64,000 nucleotides of DNA, taken from contig JAGTJN010000002.1 in assembly GCA_020747045.1 (NCBI GenBank), positions 868,001-932,000 of the forward strand, read 5' to 3'. The stretch comes from Phaeosphaeria sp. MPI-PUGE-AT-0046c. Taxonomy: Eukaryota > Ascomycota > Dothideomycetes > Pleosporales > Phaeosphaeriaceae. Below, one piece after another: positions 21,500 through 32,623 of this stretch (its first letter is position 1; the number at the start of each line of letters is the position of its first letter). A model generated the notes under the pieces. It was not told the origin of the DNA, did no database searches, and saw nothing but the letters and a program-made list of their open reading frames with translations. The position numbers and the translations under genes were made by a program.

Positions 21500-23096
21500 T
21501 TATCCAGGCATCACATCATGCTCGCCGACATTTCTCCGGCTAATGGGTGATCCTGTGTGTATGTGACTGTCAGTCTTCGATCTCATGATGCCTGGTCGGG
21601 CGGAACTTGGGAGATCAAAGGGACTGGCATTGACAGTCAGATGACTTTTGGTGCCTGGAGTGGCTACAGGATTAGATGTTCGATCTGCTGGTAGCGTTTG
21701 CGCCAGTGGATCGCTGATGTAGATGGTCAGAAACTTCTCGACCACGTCGCGGAATTGATCCGGCTGAGCATGGAGTGGCTTCTCTGTGATGTGGTTCCTC
21801 TGTTTATCCCGTGAGCTGATCGGTGCTTGGAAGCAGGGTTCATATTATCTTACGAATGCAAACGCCACGCCCTTGTGTATCTGGTGGAACATCAACTTGT
21901 ATTCTGCGTCTTTTGTAGCCTCCTCAGCTGCCGTTACTATCTCCAGCTCTTGTGTGTCCTCGTTACCGTGCACAGCGGATGGCCATCGTGAACGACCCTT
22001 GTTACGCTGCTGCAAGCCATGCATACGCATAGCTGCCATGACCACTCGCGAAAGTGCCTCCTTGTTCCTCATCTCAGTTGTAGGTTCTTCGGGCTGCAGA
22101 GATACAGTGTCCACCTGTGACAGTGTCGAGCGCTTGTTGTGTGCGTCCGAAGTACCCTTTCGACTAAGTGGCCGAATATCCGACGATATGCTGGGTGAGC
22201 GAGATAGCTGTCGGGAAGCTGGTCGAGGCAGAGGACCGTTCGCAGAAGGTGGTCGAGAGTCAGATAACGGCAAGGTCTTGGTATCGATGGAGAGAGACCT
22301 CCGTTGATTGAGGGCCGACTGAGACTCACTGGCACGAGCCGCAGCTGCTGAAATGCCTGCTCCACCCTTTCCTCTTGTCTTCTTATTGGCAATGGTAGCT
22401 TCTTCGAATAAGTCCCGTTTTCTCTTGGGAGAATCTGGCGTGAGCAGGGTATCGCGTTGCGGGAGGAATTGAGCTTCAACATCTGTGGTATTTGGTGCCG
22501 GGATCGGCTGTAGAACATCTATACTGGCTGGTGCATACAGTAGATCAGACGAAAGTGGTATTGCATGGACTTTGAGCTCGGGCAGTTGGTTGGTGAGGGC
22601 AACATGGTGTTCTGGAGATGCAGAGGGGGGCGTGGGCAGCGTGGCAATTGTTGGAGGTGCAATTGTGCCATAGAACAGTATTTCGGTAATCCTGGGTCTT
22701 AACAAGTCTTCTGCTTCATGTTGAAGCTGCACAAGTATACCAATCGGTGATTGTGAACGTGCCAGGTTCCACCACGCATGCTCGTCGTCATTCGTAGTTG
22801 TCGGTGGCACTGGCTTGCTGAGAAGAATGGATTCGAACCATGCTTCTGTCGCCTCAGACGTGGTCCACACGTCCAGGCTCGGTCCAGCGGAAAGGTAGAG
22901 GGGTATCTTGGCTGTTTCGACGGTACTGAGGAAGCGCAGGGCGGTGGGTGGAAGCACTTGCGAGGACGCGATATTTGGCGACGTGAGACCAACATCTTCC
23001 ATAGTCAGCAATGTATGCAGTAGTAGACAGGTTCTACATACCTTTTATTGGATCGCCATCAGGGAGCAGAATATCTCCGCTCCATACGTCGACCAT
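21500..23096 (-). CDS. SLD7: DNA replication initiation protein SLD7
   Basis: Three exons: 23096-23042, 22995-21854 and 21799-21500 (introns 46 and 54 nt), giving 498 aa. The short first exon encodes MVDVWSGDILLPDGDPIK. The middle is disordered, with a basic SPKRKRDLFEEA nuclear-localisation-like patch and KKTRGKGGAG. The Sld7 C-terminal domain spans exons 2 and 3: NKEALSRVVMAAMRMHGL, EYKLMFHQIHKGVAFAF, then KPLHAQPDQFRDVVEKFLTIY. In budding yeast Sld7 binds Sld3 and supports origin firing by helping load Cdc45. The domain is weakly conserved, so the assignment rests on the C-terminal pattern. The last intron splits that domain and would be missed by frame-only calling. Confidence 0.85.
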
Positions 23097-23366
23097 AATG
23101 ATCTGTTTTGGGATTGCGAAAGAATGATGCGCGACTCGGGCTTGCAATGACGCGCCGCAACCCGCGCTAATCTACGCGACTTCACGTGCAACTTCACGTC
23201 CCTAACGTCGAATTTTCACTCTATTGGACTCTTCCTTTTTGCACACAGGTTTTGAGATAGCTGAGAGACATATGATCAGGATCTAGGCAAGAACAGTATG
23301 GTAGGCACGGTGCATTGTCTTCATTCCTTCTCGTCCGTCTCCACCCTGACCCATCCTTATATCATC

Positions 23367-23762
23367 TTACCCCAACAGCCCCATCATCATCGCGCCCAAA
23401 GCCACCATTACACTCCCGTATCCCCAATGGTTCCATTCATTTGTGCCTGCCTCCTGCTTAACAACATATCCATCGATGCCCGCACATGCCCCGCCAGCAA
23501 TTAGGATCATACCCGCGCTCTTCCTGGTACCAAACCACGTCGAAGCGAAAATGGCTACAGCGATGAACACGTCCTTGGCGCCGTAAAGCACCATGATGCG
23601 CTCCATGATGGCCCATTCCGAAGCAGAAGATGGTGCTGAAGAGAAGCCGTAGAGGGAGTAGCCAATCTGCGGATAGAGCATGTAGGTTATGCCGAAGCCG
23701 AGACAGACGGCGCTGAAAAAGGACGCTGCGTAGCGGAGGGCGGGATGGCGTGAGAGACCCAT
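23367..23762 (-). CDS. DUF4267-type four-helix membrane protein
   Basis: The ATG at 23762 gives 131 aa; upstream codons in the frame are not a plausible start because a hydrophilic Gln/Thr-rich leader would precede. Four hydrophobic segments lie at about residues 10-31, 52-76, 82-98 and 113-130. Between helices is a conserved-looking YGAKDVFIAVAIF and an AGGACAGIDGYVV stretch. This arrangement resembles the fungal DUF4267 family of small integral membrane proteins, whose function is unknown. Single exon, promoter side towards 24 kb. Confidence 0.75.
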   Translation of the reverse strand: MGLSRHPALRYAASFFSAVCLGFGITYMLYPQIGYSLYGFSSAPSSASEWAIMERIMVLYGAKDVFIAVAIFASTWFGTRKSAGMILIAGGACAGIDGYVVKQEAGTNEWNHWGYGSVMVALGAMMMGLLG

Positions 23763-24699
23763 GGTTGTTTGTTGTCGTTTGTGAAAGGTTTGCTTATGGG
23801 TGATATCTGCGAAACAGGTTGTTGGAGTGCAAGTTAGGGAGACCAAAACAGTTGAACTAATTTGGAAGAGAATTGAGAACGGCAACTGAGAATAAATGTT
23901 AGGTATGATTTGTATTTGGATTTCAAGTCTCGACAGCTGTAGTTCGAATTATATCCCCTCTCGTGCGGCTGAACCCCACCCTTTGTACTTGCTGGTAGCC
24001 TAACGCGTCTACGCGTGAGCACGAGATTCCGCGATCCGAGAGCACCGCTGACCCGACGGCGTTGCGCCACAAACGCTGACTTCAATCCTTCCACAACCGA
24101 TTCAGGAGCAAACTGCCTCGCACCGCCCTTTCATCGGCATGTCGGTGATTATGGTTGCTGAAAGGGCTCAAGTAAGTGACAATGTTGCGCAAAGTGATCT
24201 TCAGATCCATGCATTGGTAATGAAGTCATCCTCAGTCAATGGTGAAGATGAAATAGCCCGCTAGCCTTGCAGCGTGAATCCTCGGACCAGGGATATTGCG
24301 ATAGAGAATCGTGTTATGAGGGGATGCAATATAAACAGACCGTAAGGTGACGTAAGTGAAGAGCTTACGATGCACTTTCAGGGCCTGTTGGTAAGCTTTT
24401 GCCTTAATTGACTGTCATGAAAGAGCATGTTGATACCCAATAAACTATTCGTCTCTGAGCTTATGTTCTGAAGTGTCCTCTCACATCCTCTGCCCCAGAG
24501 CCTAGTACTCATCTGTTACAGAGATACGGCATCTTCTGTGGAACATCATATGATGGCTGAGCTTATTCTTAAGGTATAGCAGGCGGCGCATGCGCCGCAC
24601 AGCAGCATTGGACTTGAATAGTCGAGGATCGGAAGAGATCGTGTCTACAACACCAAGAGCGAGATTCTGCACAAAATGTCTCGTACCCGATGGCAATCG
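23763..24699. other. Intergenic, nothing identified
   Basis: About 940 bp between two minus-strand genes. A GC-rich segment at 23990-24075 can be read as inverted short repeats but does not fold into a tRNA. No coding frame is supported. Confidence 0.45.
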
Positions 24700-26305
24700 C
24701 TAAGTATTTGATGCCAGTGCCTCTGCTGAACTCTCTAGTGACGGAGTCGAATAAAGGGTTCTATCATTGTAATCGAGACCATAGCCTGAAGGAAGGAACA
24801 CTTCGTTATGTGGAGCAAGATTTGGTGATGGAACCCCAAGCTCGAGCTCTCTGTAGTGAGAAATGGACGATGGCTTTCTGAAATTTGTCAAAGATGGTGG
24901 TGGCGACTTCGCGAATCGTGGTGCAGACGTTTGTGTTACAGTTGATGGTGCCAAAGATGTGTGGCCCTGGGATGGTTTTATGGTTGGAAGAGGTTCCAGG
25001 AACAGGAACGGAGTTGGTTGTGGCGTAGAGGAGCCCTGCGAACTGTTCGCCACCTGAAGTTCTGTTGAGCGCTGCACACATGGTGCGTGCTGTTCCTTGG
25101 GCAGCTTTTTCACGCTCTCCGTCAGACTGTCGTCGTCCTCATACGCCTCAGCTAATAGCTGTGCTTGTATGTCGGCTTCACTCACTGCCAGACCAGTCTC
25201 AGCGGCGACCACACTGGATGTCGGCTCGAATGTTGACGGCGTGATTTGTGTGGGAGCTGTGCCGGACAGGACCTCTGATCCAGTCACGATACTGCTTTCA
25301 GGTGTGGAGCTCCCACGACGCTTTGGAGAGCGCTGGCAAGACTCCTTGACGTTGTCGCAAACTTTTCTCTTGAGCTGCGCAATCCCAACCTTCGCCTCGC
25401 CCTCACTCAAATGAGCATCGAGCACCGGCATGACTTGGCCATCCAGTAGATGGAGCAAGTTTTCCGGGCGGCCTAGGAGGTTAAAGTATTGCGGATTGCT
25501 CTCCACCATGCGCACCACAAGACATATAGGAAGATGAATTCTAGCGCGATGCTCGCAGTTGCGATGGAGGAAGTGGTGAAGAGCAGTTGTTGCCGCAGTG
25601 CTCGTAGTAAAGGCCATGATAAGGTTACCAAGAGGGATGAGGTGACCCGGAAGTGCGAGGCCATCGAGAAGGAAGCTTGTGATGCTTTTGGTGGCAAGAC
25701 GTAGGACGACCGGGATTTCGCGGGTCAACGACACGCTGGCCGTACGGAGGGCAAGAACGTTCATGTTGAAGAAGATCGAGTTTTGGGCGTGCACTTGCAC
25801 GCGGCTTGAATCTGAAAGCTGAGAGGCTCGCTTCCTGGTTGATACTGACTAATAGGTGTGAAGATTGGTGGAGGTCGATAGCAGCGTTGGAAAAATATAC
25901 GCTGAGGAGAAGCAGAATGCAGGACACAGAAGGCCCCTGTGTGTACCAAGTAGGGCGCTGGACGTGAAATGGCTCATTCAGTGAAAGAAGAAGTCCATCT
26001 CGCAACTGCGAAGACAAAGTTGCTCCCTGCACAAAGGCTAAGCTCAATTCACTTCCCCGATCATGCCATCTGTCGTGCAACGGGGCTGAGACTCGTTGGA
26101 ATATGACTGGTGGTAGCGTAAATTTCGACAAGTCGTTTCGACGAGCTGTCATTTGCTCTTCGTACAACCGCTGCACTGCGTCGGATCGAACTTTACGTCG
26201 GGTCGCAATTGTGGTTTTGTCATACTTTGCGTAAGAACAAGGGCTGCGTTGCAACACATGAGGCTCCAAGTCTAATCGTCGTCGTAAACTTGATGTGTTC
26301 TGCAT
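24700..26305 (-). CDS. Hypothetical two-exon protein
   Basis: Not recognised. The 3' frame (25818-24700) is long and protein-like but has no ATG before residue 13, and good coding sequence lies upstream in another frame. Joining exon 1 (26305-25901) to exon 2 (25818-24700) across an 82-nt intron (GTATAT donor, CTCAG acceptor) keeps phase and gives 507 aa. The next ATG in exon 1, at 26152, is an alternative start. The middle is moderately hydrophobic (FLLDGLALPGHLIPLGNLIM) followed by HHFLHRNCEHRARIHLPICLVVRMV. The C-terminal half is disordered Ser/Pro-rich with a KRRGSS basic patch. The hydrophobic stretches are interrupted by charged residues, so a soluble helical domain is as likely as a membrane one. 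Confidence 0.5.
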
Positions 26306-26473
26306 CCCAAACCTCTTCTATATTGCAGCCAACCGCGGCCCATTCCACGATGGTGAATTCGTCGTCTCCCCCGCCCAGAACCTCATCTGCATGGCTCAAA
26401 TTCCAGCTTCTTTCATGCTCAACACCCACTCCCTCAATCTTCCCACGTTTCCACTTCAGCCTCACACACTGGC

Positions 26474-26728
26474 TCACATCCCCTTGACCTTTCCGTTCCC
26501 CAACCCTCTCAAACCACTCACATCCCCTCCCCTTCCCAGACCCGTAAATTCCGTCTGCCCCGCCTGAATGCCCACATCTCTTCCATACCCAGTTCCTCCC
26601 CCATAGACATCTACCTCCTTGCCCTTGAAAGGTTTGCTATGACCCGCTTGTTTGAGCCATTGAGCGAGCTTGAGGCCAATGAAGGCCCAGAAGACTGCGA
26701 GTGCGACGAGGAAGAGTGTGAAGACCAT
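26474..26728 (-). CDS. Small single-span membrane protein
   Basis: 84 aa with an ATG at 26728. A strong hydrophobic helix at residues 2-22 (VFTLFLVALAVFWAFIGLK) is followed by a short basic segment and a Gly-rich, polar tail. No family recognised. It could be a signal-anchored small protein of an organelle membrane. Support is the clean start, the hydrophobic helix with a positive flank and codon use like neighbours. Antisense frames in the same place are less convincing. Confidence 0.45.
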   Translation of the reverse strand: MVFTLFLVALAVFWAFIGLKLAQWLKQAGHSKPFKGKEVDVYGGGTGYGRDVGIQAGQTEFTGLGRGGDVSGLRGLGNGKVKGM

Positions 26729-27110
26729 TATCCTGGGAGTTGGAAAGTGTCGTGGAGAGGGATGGGGGAGAGGAGGGACGAGGTTGATGATGTGATGCGT
26801 GGAGTCGGAGCGGAGTAATGGAAGGCTCTGGGGAAGGCGCCGGACGTGTGGAGTAGCGTGAAGCTAGCATTGTCGGAGGGGATGCCGAGGCTTGTACAGA
26901 GTGTAGATCGTGCTAAAGAGTCGAATTACAGCATTATTGTTAGCATGACCAGGACCATGTCAGAATTAGTACGTGAGGAACGCTGACGGTGCTTCTGAGA
27001 GGTTCATACACTTCGCATATATAGCGCCCTTCCTACCACAATGGCTATAAGTAGATACTAAATCTCGACTGTCAAGTATCATTACATCAGACGAGATCGC
27101 CTTTGTCATG
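26729..27110. other. Intergenic, nothing identified
   Basis: Promoter side of the small membrane protein gene and 3' side of the UBL-WLM gene. No supported coding frame. Confidence 0.45.
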
Positions 27111-28136
27111 TCATGAGGCGCGCCTACCTTCCTCCGCCTCCTCTTCCGCCCTCTTCGTCCTCTTCATCCTCTCTTCCGCCGCCTTCGCGATGATCTCTCT
27201 CCTACTCAGATTCCCCGCCTCAACCTTCACACTCGCACTTTCAACCACAGTCTGACTAGCAGCACCGCCTAACACAAAGTCGCCTCCAGTCCATCCGCCA
27301 TGATCGTGCACCTCTTCCTCCGCAGGCTCATAATACTCCTGATTTCCCACGCTCCTCCCGCCGCTCTTCCAATCATCCCGCTGCACCTCCCGTTCAATCT
27401 GCTTACACAGCTCCCAGAAATTGCGATCGTGAGGACCCCATACGTTATGCGCAAGTTCGTGGCACAGCGTGTTGCGGATGGTCTTGTAATCCCTATATCC
27501 ATCGTACGCATCTGTGCGCAACCGCAGCTCGATCACTTCGCCCTTATTTCTATTCAAACCTAGTGTGCGCGATTCCTGCGTCGTGTGCATGGCCGGATCC
27601 ATCTCTGTAAGGAGTGGGACGCTGAACTTGTGTGTGCGCATCGCCGCTTTGATGCCTGCGTCATCGCGAAGGCGCTCGAGGAAGCGGAGCGAGCGGTCTG
27701 GATTTGGCAGGTAAGGAAGCGGTCGGAGAGTGTGAAATGTATATTGCGCCTCGTCTTGAATACGCTTGTAGTCTCGTTGTCGTGCGGGCGTGGCGGCTTT
27801 GATAGGTCCTGGTCGCCGAGGTGCAGAGGCGGCGGATATGCTGGAGTTGAGGGAGGACACTTCGGCGGCCGTGCTGCCCATCAGAGTTATCTTCTTCCCA
27901 ACGAGATCTGTGAGAGGAATGTTCGGTGCTTTGAATGGAGGCTTTTGCAGACCGAGTTTCGATGCGATGAGGAACTTTTGATTGGTGGGTGGTATAGAGA
28001 GGTCTGCTGCAACGCGCTCTGAGAGATCGGATATGGTGGCATCTTGAGCGAAGGCAAGTGTATGGCCTTCACCATGGTGTATCAGCGTGATCTGAAGCTC
28101 GGTGGCTGCGGATGCGTCTGCAGAGACGTCCGTCAT
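27111..28136 (-). CDS. Ubiquitin-like / WLM-domain metalloprotease
   Basis: Single exon, 341 aa. Residues about 13-90 form a ubiquitin-like domain (LQITLIHHGEGHTLAFA, then LVGKKITLMGS). The WLM domain follows: FLERLRDDAGIKAAMRTHKFSVPLLTEMDP, then the zinc-protease motif HELAH at 226-230 with Glu227 as catalytic base and third ligand His236 in GPHD. The tail is charged and ends in Glu/Arg repeats. This UBL-WLM order occurs in fungi and is related to the Wss1/SPRTN proteases that cut proteins crosslinked to DNA or modified with SUMO. No SUMO-interacting motif is obvious, so it is the UBL-bearing relative rather than Wss1 itself. The active-site residues look intact. Confidence 0.88.
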   Translation of the reverse strand: MTDVSADASAATELQITLIHHGEGHTLAFAQDATISDLSERVAADLSIPPTNQKFLIASKLGLQKPPFKAPNIPLTDLVGKKITLMGSTAAEVSSLNSSISAASAPRRPGPIKAATPARQRDYKRIQDEAQYTFHTLRPLPYLPNPDRSLRFLERLRDDAGIKAAMRTHKFSVPLLTEMDPAMHTTQESRTLGLNRNKGEVIELRLRTDAYDGYRDYKTIRNTLCHELAHNVWGPHDRNFWELCKQIEREVQRDDWKSGGRSVGNQEYYEPAEEEVHDHGGWTGGDFVLGGAASQTVVESASVKVEAGNLSRREIIAKAAEERMKRTKRAEEEAEEGRRAS

Positions 28137-28574
28137 GATGTTCAGGTCGCGCTTAGTGCAGATCTAATTTGCAAGATGAGTTCTGTCCTGTGGTAAGCCT
28201 GGGGATTAGTCGGTGATCAAGATATGATGCTTCGCAGCTTGTGGCTGACATAAAGGCCGTGTTGTTCGGTGACGTTCTGCGAGGCTTCCATCGATGAGGC
28301 GTTGCGCGCCATCGGCATTTGTCATCACTGACGCCGACAATCTGGCGTTGCTGCACTTCACCATCCACCACATGGATCGAGCTCATACCATATGGCATTT
28401 TATTTTCAACGACTGGTATTCAACAATCTCCAACAACGCCAAATGTACCGGGTATCAATGCGCGAATACTAGTATCAAAACGAGGAAAGAACAACCGTGC
28501 CTACGATGCGCTGAAAATGCTTCGAGGACGCCATGTCTATGGCCAGCTAGCTTCCCAGTCTAGTTTGTCTCTCT
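28137..28574. other. Intergenic, nothing identified
   Basis: Lies between the UBL-WLM start and the LicD-like 3' end. Short overlapping frames in two registers have no motif. Confidence 0.45.
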
Positions 28575-29647
28575 TCAATTCCTCTGTCTGAGAGGCTTCT
28601 TTACGGCTTTGTGTCTTTTCCTTGGCTGCCTCTGCTGCTCGTTTGTTCTCTGCCTCCTTGTCCATTCGTGCTCTTTCCTCAGACTTGACCCATTCCTTGT
28701 TATCCATGTCCCAGTAGTGGCTGCACTATGCTTAGTACTCGTTTCTATCCGCTCCTCTGGTGCGACATACCCATTGTATTCCGTTTTGGACAACGCAGAT
28801 AGCCTGTACTCGTCCTTAAGAATCTTCTCGTACTCATACGGCGCTTTGGCCTGCACACCCTCAAACGTGGTGTCGCGCATGGGATACAACTCTTCCGTCT
28901 TGTACTCGTGTTGGTTCTTGCAGCTCCATACGCCTGGTCTGGAATCTGGGTCCGTCTCGCTGAGTCCGGTGATGTCAATGTACAAGCCGTTCCAGGTATC
29001 AATCCATCGCGCATCGATGACGTTCATCCCATCGCCCTTGACGCGTTCCCATATGTATGGGCTGACGTCGAGAAGATACGTTCGCAGGATTCTGTCGTCC
29101 GGAGACCTGTACTCGTACTTTGTTTGGTTGTATTGCTGTCCAAGTTGGTGTAGCGTTGCATTCGAGACTTGGGTATCGAGATCAACGTCCCACGGCAGGC
29201 GCTGCTACATATCAGCACGTCATACAGTCTCTGAAGAAACTCTTGAACGCTACCTTTCCGTTCCACCACCAGCCAAGGAGTGTGCCATGAGCTATCCAAG
29301 TTTCCAAACCTCTTTCGCGGAAGAAACTCAGATATGCGCGCACCATGTGCAACTGTGTATCTGTCCTTTCTACGTCTGTCACAATGCCGGAAAAGTACCG
29401 TTTGTCGTAATGTGCGAGGATCTCGTCTCTCCTGTACAAGGAAAAGGTTAGAAAAGACGGAACATGCAAGTAGGCGATATACACGAACACACCCCGGCTC
29501 ATGGAAGTACTTGAGCGCCTCGTCGCTAGCATCATCTCGACGTTCCAATGCTAGCCTTTCCGAATTCGTGTCAATGGCCGGTGCAGCTGTAGATTGTCCG
29601 AGGAGTGTCGCGGAACTGAGAACTGCGGCACATATGGATGATCGCAT
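28575..29647 (-). CDS. LicD-family (fukutin-like) protein
   Basis: Three exons (29647-29493, 29431-29254, 29204-28575; introns 61 and 49 nt) give 320 aa. The ATG at 29647 starts a signal peptide (MRSSICAAVLSSATLLG); the frame extends upstream only with a TTG. The mature part has the LicD pattern: WIAHGTLLGWWWNG, then PWDVDLDTQV with the acidic DxDxD cluster (D117, D119, D121), and later DARWIDTWNGLYIDITGL. LicD/FKRP-like proteins are nucleotidyltransferase-fold enzymes that transfer phosphocholine or ribitol-phosphate-type groups to glycans. Fungal members are secretory-pathway proteins implicated in mannosylphosphate addition (yeast Mnn4 relatives). The C-terminal 60 residues are basic and low-complexity. 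Confidence 0.85.
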
Positions 29648-30710
29648 ACTGGGACTGGGATTGCAGAGCGGAAATGATGCCAAAAGTACAATCGAAATAA
29701 GCCACAGCGCCAATATGGTAGGTTGATGCTGACAGAAGAGATGCTAGAATATAGAGAAGAAGTTGTATAGGTCTTTCGAAGGGGGACGGTAGATCCGGCA
29801 AGTAGTCGTGTGCACCTCCCAATGTAGGCGGTTCGTCGTGGCTGCAAGTAGCAGGGGCAGTCGATAATGACGTCGAATGAAAACTGTTGCAGTTACAGCC
29901 AAGAAACCTCAAGCCGGGAGAGCGGAGAGAGATGGAAACTGTGATTCGAGCAAGGCCATGGTACAATGGGATGAGGGACATCTTGAACTATTCGCTGTGT
30001 TGCTGTCGGACTTTGATACCATCCGAGATGTGGACGAGCCAGGTAATCGGAAGAAGACTAGATACAAACAGCAGTAGACTAGCGCGAGCTTAAACAGTAC
30101 TTTTAGCCAGTGACACGCGGCCGTTGCGTGTTCAAGCTTTAGCCAAGGCCTCGGCCGAGAATTGATCCAAAAGGACGACAAACGGCAACACCGCTGTGCC
30201 AAACAGTCTTTATTTAATGTTGACACTTGATACATGCCCTTATACTGACGTGATGTGTTGCTGTATTGAATCTGGCAGCCTGGGGCTTATGTTCATGTGC
30301 ACCCGCGTGCCAACTTACTTACATGAAGAGGATGAGATGCAATAGCCGTTGCGCATGCCTGAGGCGTCGTCAGCGCATCACTTTTTGAGCCACATGTCCA
30401 CTAAATCGGGTTACGCAATCGTTGCCGTCCCTTCGCAAGCCAGAATGAATGTCCAATGACAGGAGCTTAATCGACCAATTCTAGACGGAATAGCGCCACC
30501 AGATCGAAAGTGCCCTGCTCAATATGCTGGTCACACGCACGGAAGTAAATTGCACTCGCAAAGAGTTTGTTCATGCCCTATCGAACACAGCAACGTCTGG
30601 TATTACACTAATCACAACTTTTACAGTGCCTACATGCTCTGTATGCCCAATTAGTCGACCTGTCCTAATCGCTCCATACGCCACAGTGCTTGTTGAAATC
30701 AAACGCAAGT
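29648..30710. other. Intergenic, nothing identified
   Basis: About 1.06 kb between the LicD-like start and the RVB2 stop. No coding frame is supported; the 100-codon minus-strand frame at 29909-30235 has no motif. Confidence 0.45.
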
Positions 30711-32264
30711 CTATGATACATCCATCGCATCAGTACCGTTGGTAATCGTAAACGAGACGTCACCTGCGTCGCCGATGAGACGTTTCTCTGAGTCGCTTAC
30801 AAACTGAACACGTCATTAGTAACTTCGAGGCACACGAACAGTTCTAGCTTACCTTGACGCTGCGTGAGGGATCGTAGAACAGCGAGAAGCTGCGTTGTAC
30901 GTCGTCAATGGTGACTTCCGGGCCACCTCTCTTCTTGCGTATCAGATCCGATGTCGTGATGAGGTTACTGGCATATCTGAGGCCGGTCTCTTGTCCGATT
31001 TTGGTGAGCAAAGCCAGCGCATCTGGCGTAACGTCGACCTCTTCTTCTTGCGCCCGTATCGAGATGATCTGCTTCATTTCTTCCGAGGAGTATGCGTGAG
31101 TGCTGACAATGACGACGCGGTCTAGGAAGTCCAGGGGCAGGCCGTGCGGCGACCTGTAGTCTGTTCCGCGTATTTGTGTATTTCCTCTGTTGCTAGCCAT
31201 GATGACTATGGGCGCAAGCTCGTCCTCTAGTGCGCGGTTGATGAAAGAGAAGCATTCGATGTCGAGCATGTGAACCTCGTCAATGAATAGTACGCCGGGC
31301 ACGATGGTGGCTTTGCCCTCCTCTTTCCATTCCGCGACCTTTGTGTTGATCTGGTCGCGCACTTCGCTGCGGATCTCGCCCGTGTCGCCAGAAAAGAGTG
31401 CCAGGAAGCCCTGTGTCCTCGAATTGATCACGTCAATCTCGTGCAAGCTGACTGTGTGCACAACCTCGCGTCGCTGCTGGAGCTCGCCCTCGGGACATTG
31501 CACGAATTTGGTGTCGATGCCCATGGCATCATAGTCTCTTGAGCGCGTGTATGACCGGCCGAGCTTGGTGATCTTTCCAGATGCCTTGTCGATGGAGATG
31601 ATGTCGCCTGCCATGATTTTTTCCTTGGTCATGGCATCAATCATCTTGGTGCCCATGTCGTAGATTGTCTCCATGTCAGTCGTCTTGATGGTAAGCTTGC
31701 CCTGCTTGTTGCTCTGGAGGTGGTCAGCATAGCGTGAATGAAATGTTGAAGCGACTAACCCCGGTGACGCTACGGTCTATCTGAATCTCTACGACTTCGC
31801 CCTCAATGACCTCGCTCTCCTCTGTTATCCGCACGCCGATTGACTTGCGGAAGGCTTGCGTGAGCGCCTCCGTCTTGGACATCTCGAGCGAAAAGATCTC
31901 GGACGAGGCAAGCATGGTAAACGGGACATCTGGGCCCAGCGACTGCGCCATGCCCATTGCGATGGCCGTCTTGCCGGTGCTTGGGGGACCTGCAATCAGC
32001 ATTGCACGCCCAGCAATCTTGCCCTCTTGTGCCATTTTCAGGATCACGGCAGCGGCCTTTCGAGCCTTTTCCTGGCCAACGAGCCCCTGCGACGAGGCCT
32101 TGGGCTCGAGGGTGTCGGTCTCGACGCCCAGGCCGTGGATGTGCGAATGCGCCGCAATGAGGTTGAGGCCTCTGAGCTCCTTGCTCTCGGCGATGGTGGT
32201 GATGGGCTGCGTGTGGTCAGCAGGTGCGAGCGCTCGTATGAGGAGCACGACTTACAACAGCCAT
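30711..32264 (-). CDS. RVB2: RuvB-like helicase 2 (AAA+ ATPase)
   Basis: Four exons: 32264-32256 (MAV only), 32206-31760, 31713-30853 and 30803-30711. Introns are 49, 46 and 49 nt and all phases are 0, giving 469 aa, the usual RVB2 length. Walker A GPPSTGKT is at 76-83, Walker B with DEVH at about 297-300, and sensor/arginine-finger segments (ASNRG, PLDFLDRV) follow. The second domain between them is the DNA/protein-binding insertion. RVB2 forms a hetero-hexamer with RVB1 and serves INO80, SWR1, TIP60/NuA4 and R2TP complexes in the nucleus. The last intron ends at TTCAG so that the conserved SVKFVSDSEKRLIGD continues unbroken. Divergent from the coiled-coil gene. Confidence 0.96.
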
Positions 32265-32623
32265 GGTGAGATGCGGTCCAGTGGGTGTGGGCGAATGGTG
32301 TTGTGTCTGTCTCTGGCCAGCGATTTCTCGCCATGCGACCTGCAGCTCTCAAGGCGCTCGGGCCCTGCAGCTTGTGTTTGAGCGCGACGCGACCTGTCGT
32401 CGTTTACGCTGTCGCCAATCAAAGCGACTACCGCCGCTCCGAGCGCGTGCAGGGATCTGTCTATCGATACATAAGTACCCTGCGCTTTCCTGGGGTTCTT
32501 GTATGAATCAAACTCTCCCCACCCTGATTCTGCTCTGTATAGTCGCTCCTCTCACTTCTACTGCTGCCACACTGTCGCCCTGGTGGCGCTGATACCGCAG
32601 CTGACCCGCCCCAGTCATTCAAC
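32265..32623. promoter_or_regulatory. Divergent promoter region (RVB2 / coiled-coil gene)
   Basis: 359 bp between two divergent ATGs. No specific site assigned. CAATCAAAG near 32417 contains a CCAAT-type core in one orientation. Confidence 0.4.

Noticed and set aside
23985..24075. GC-rich segment resembling a tRNA
   Set aside because: Contains GGCGCAAC and TCGGGTCA strings as in tRNA-Trp, but in the wrong order and without a cloverleaf fold.
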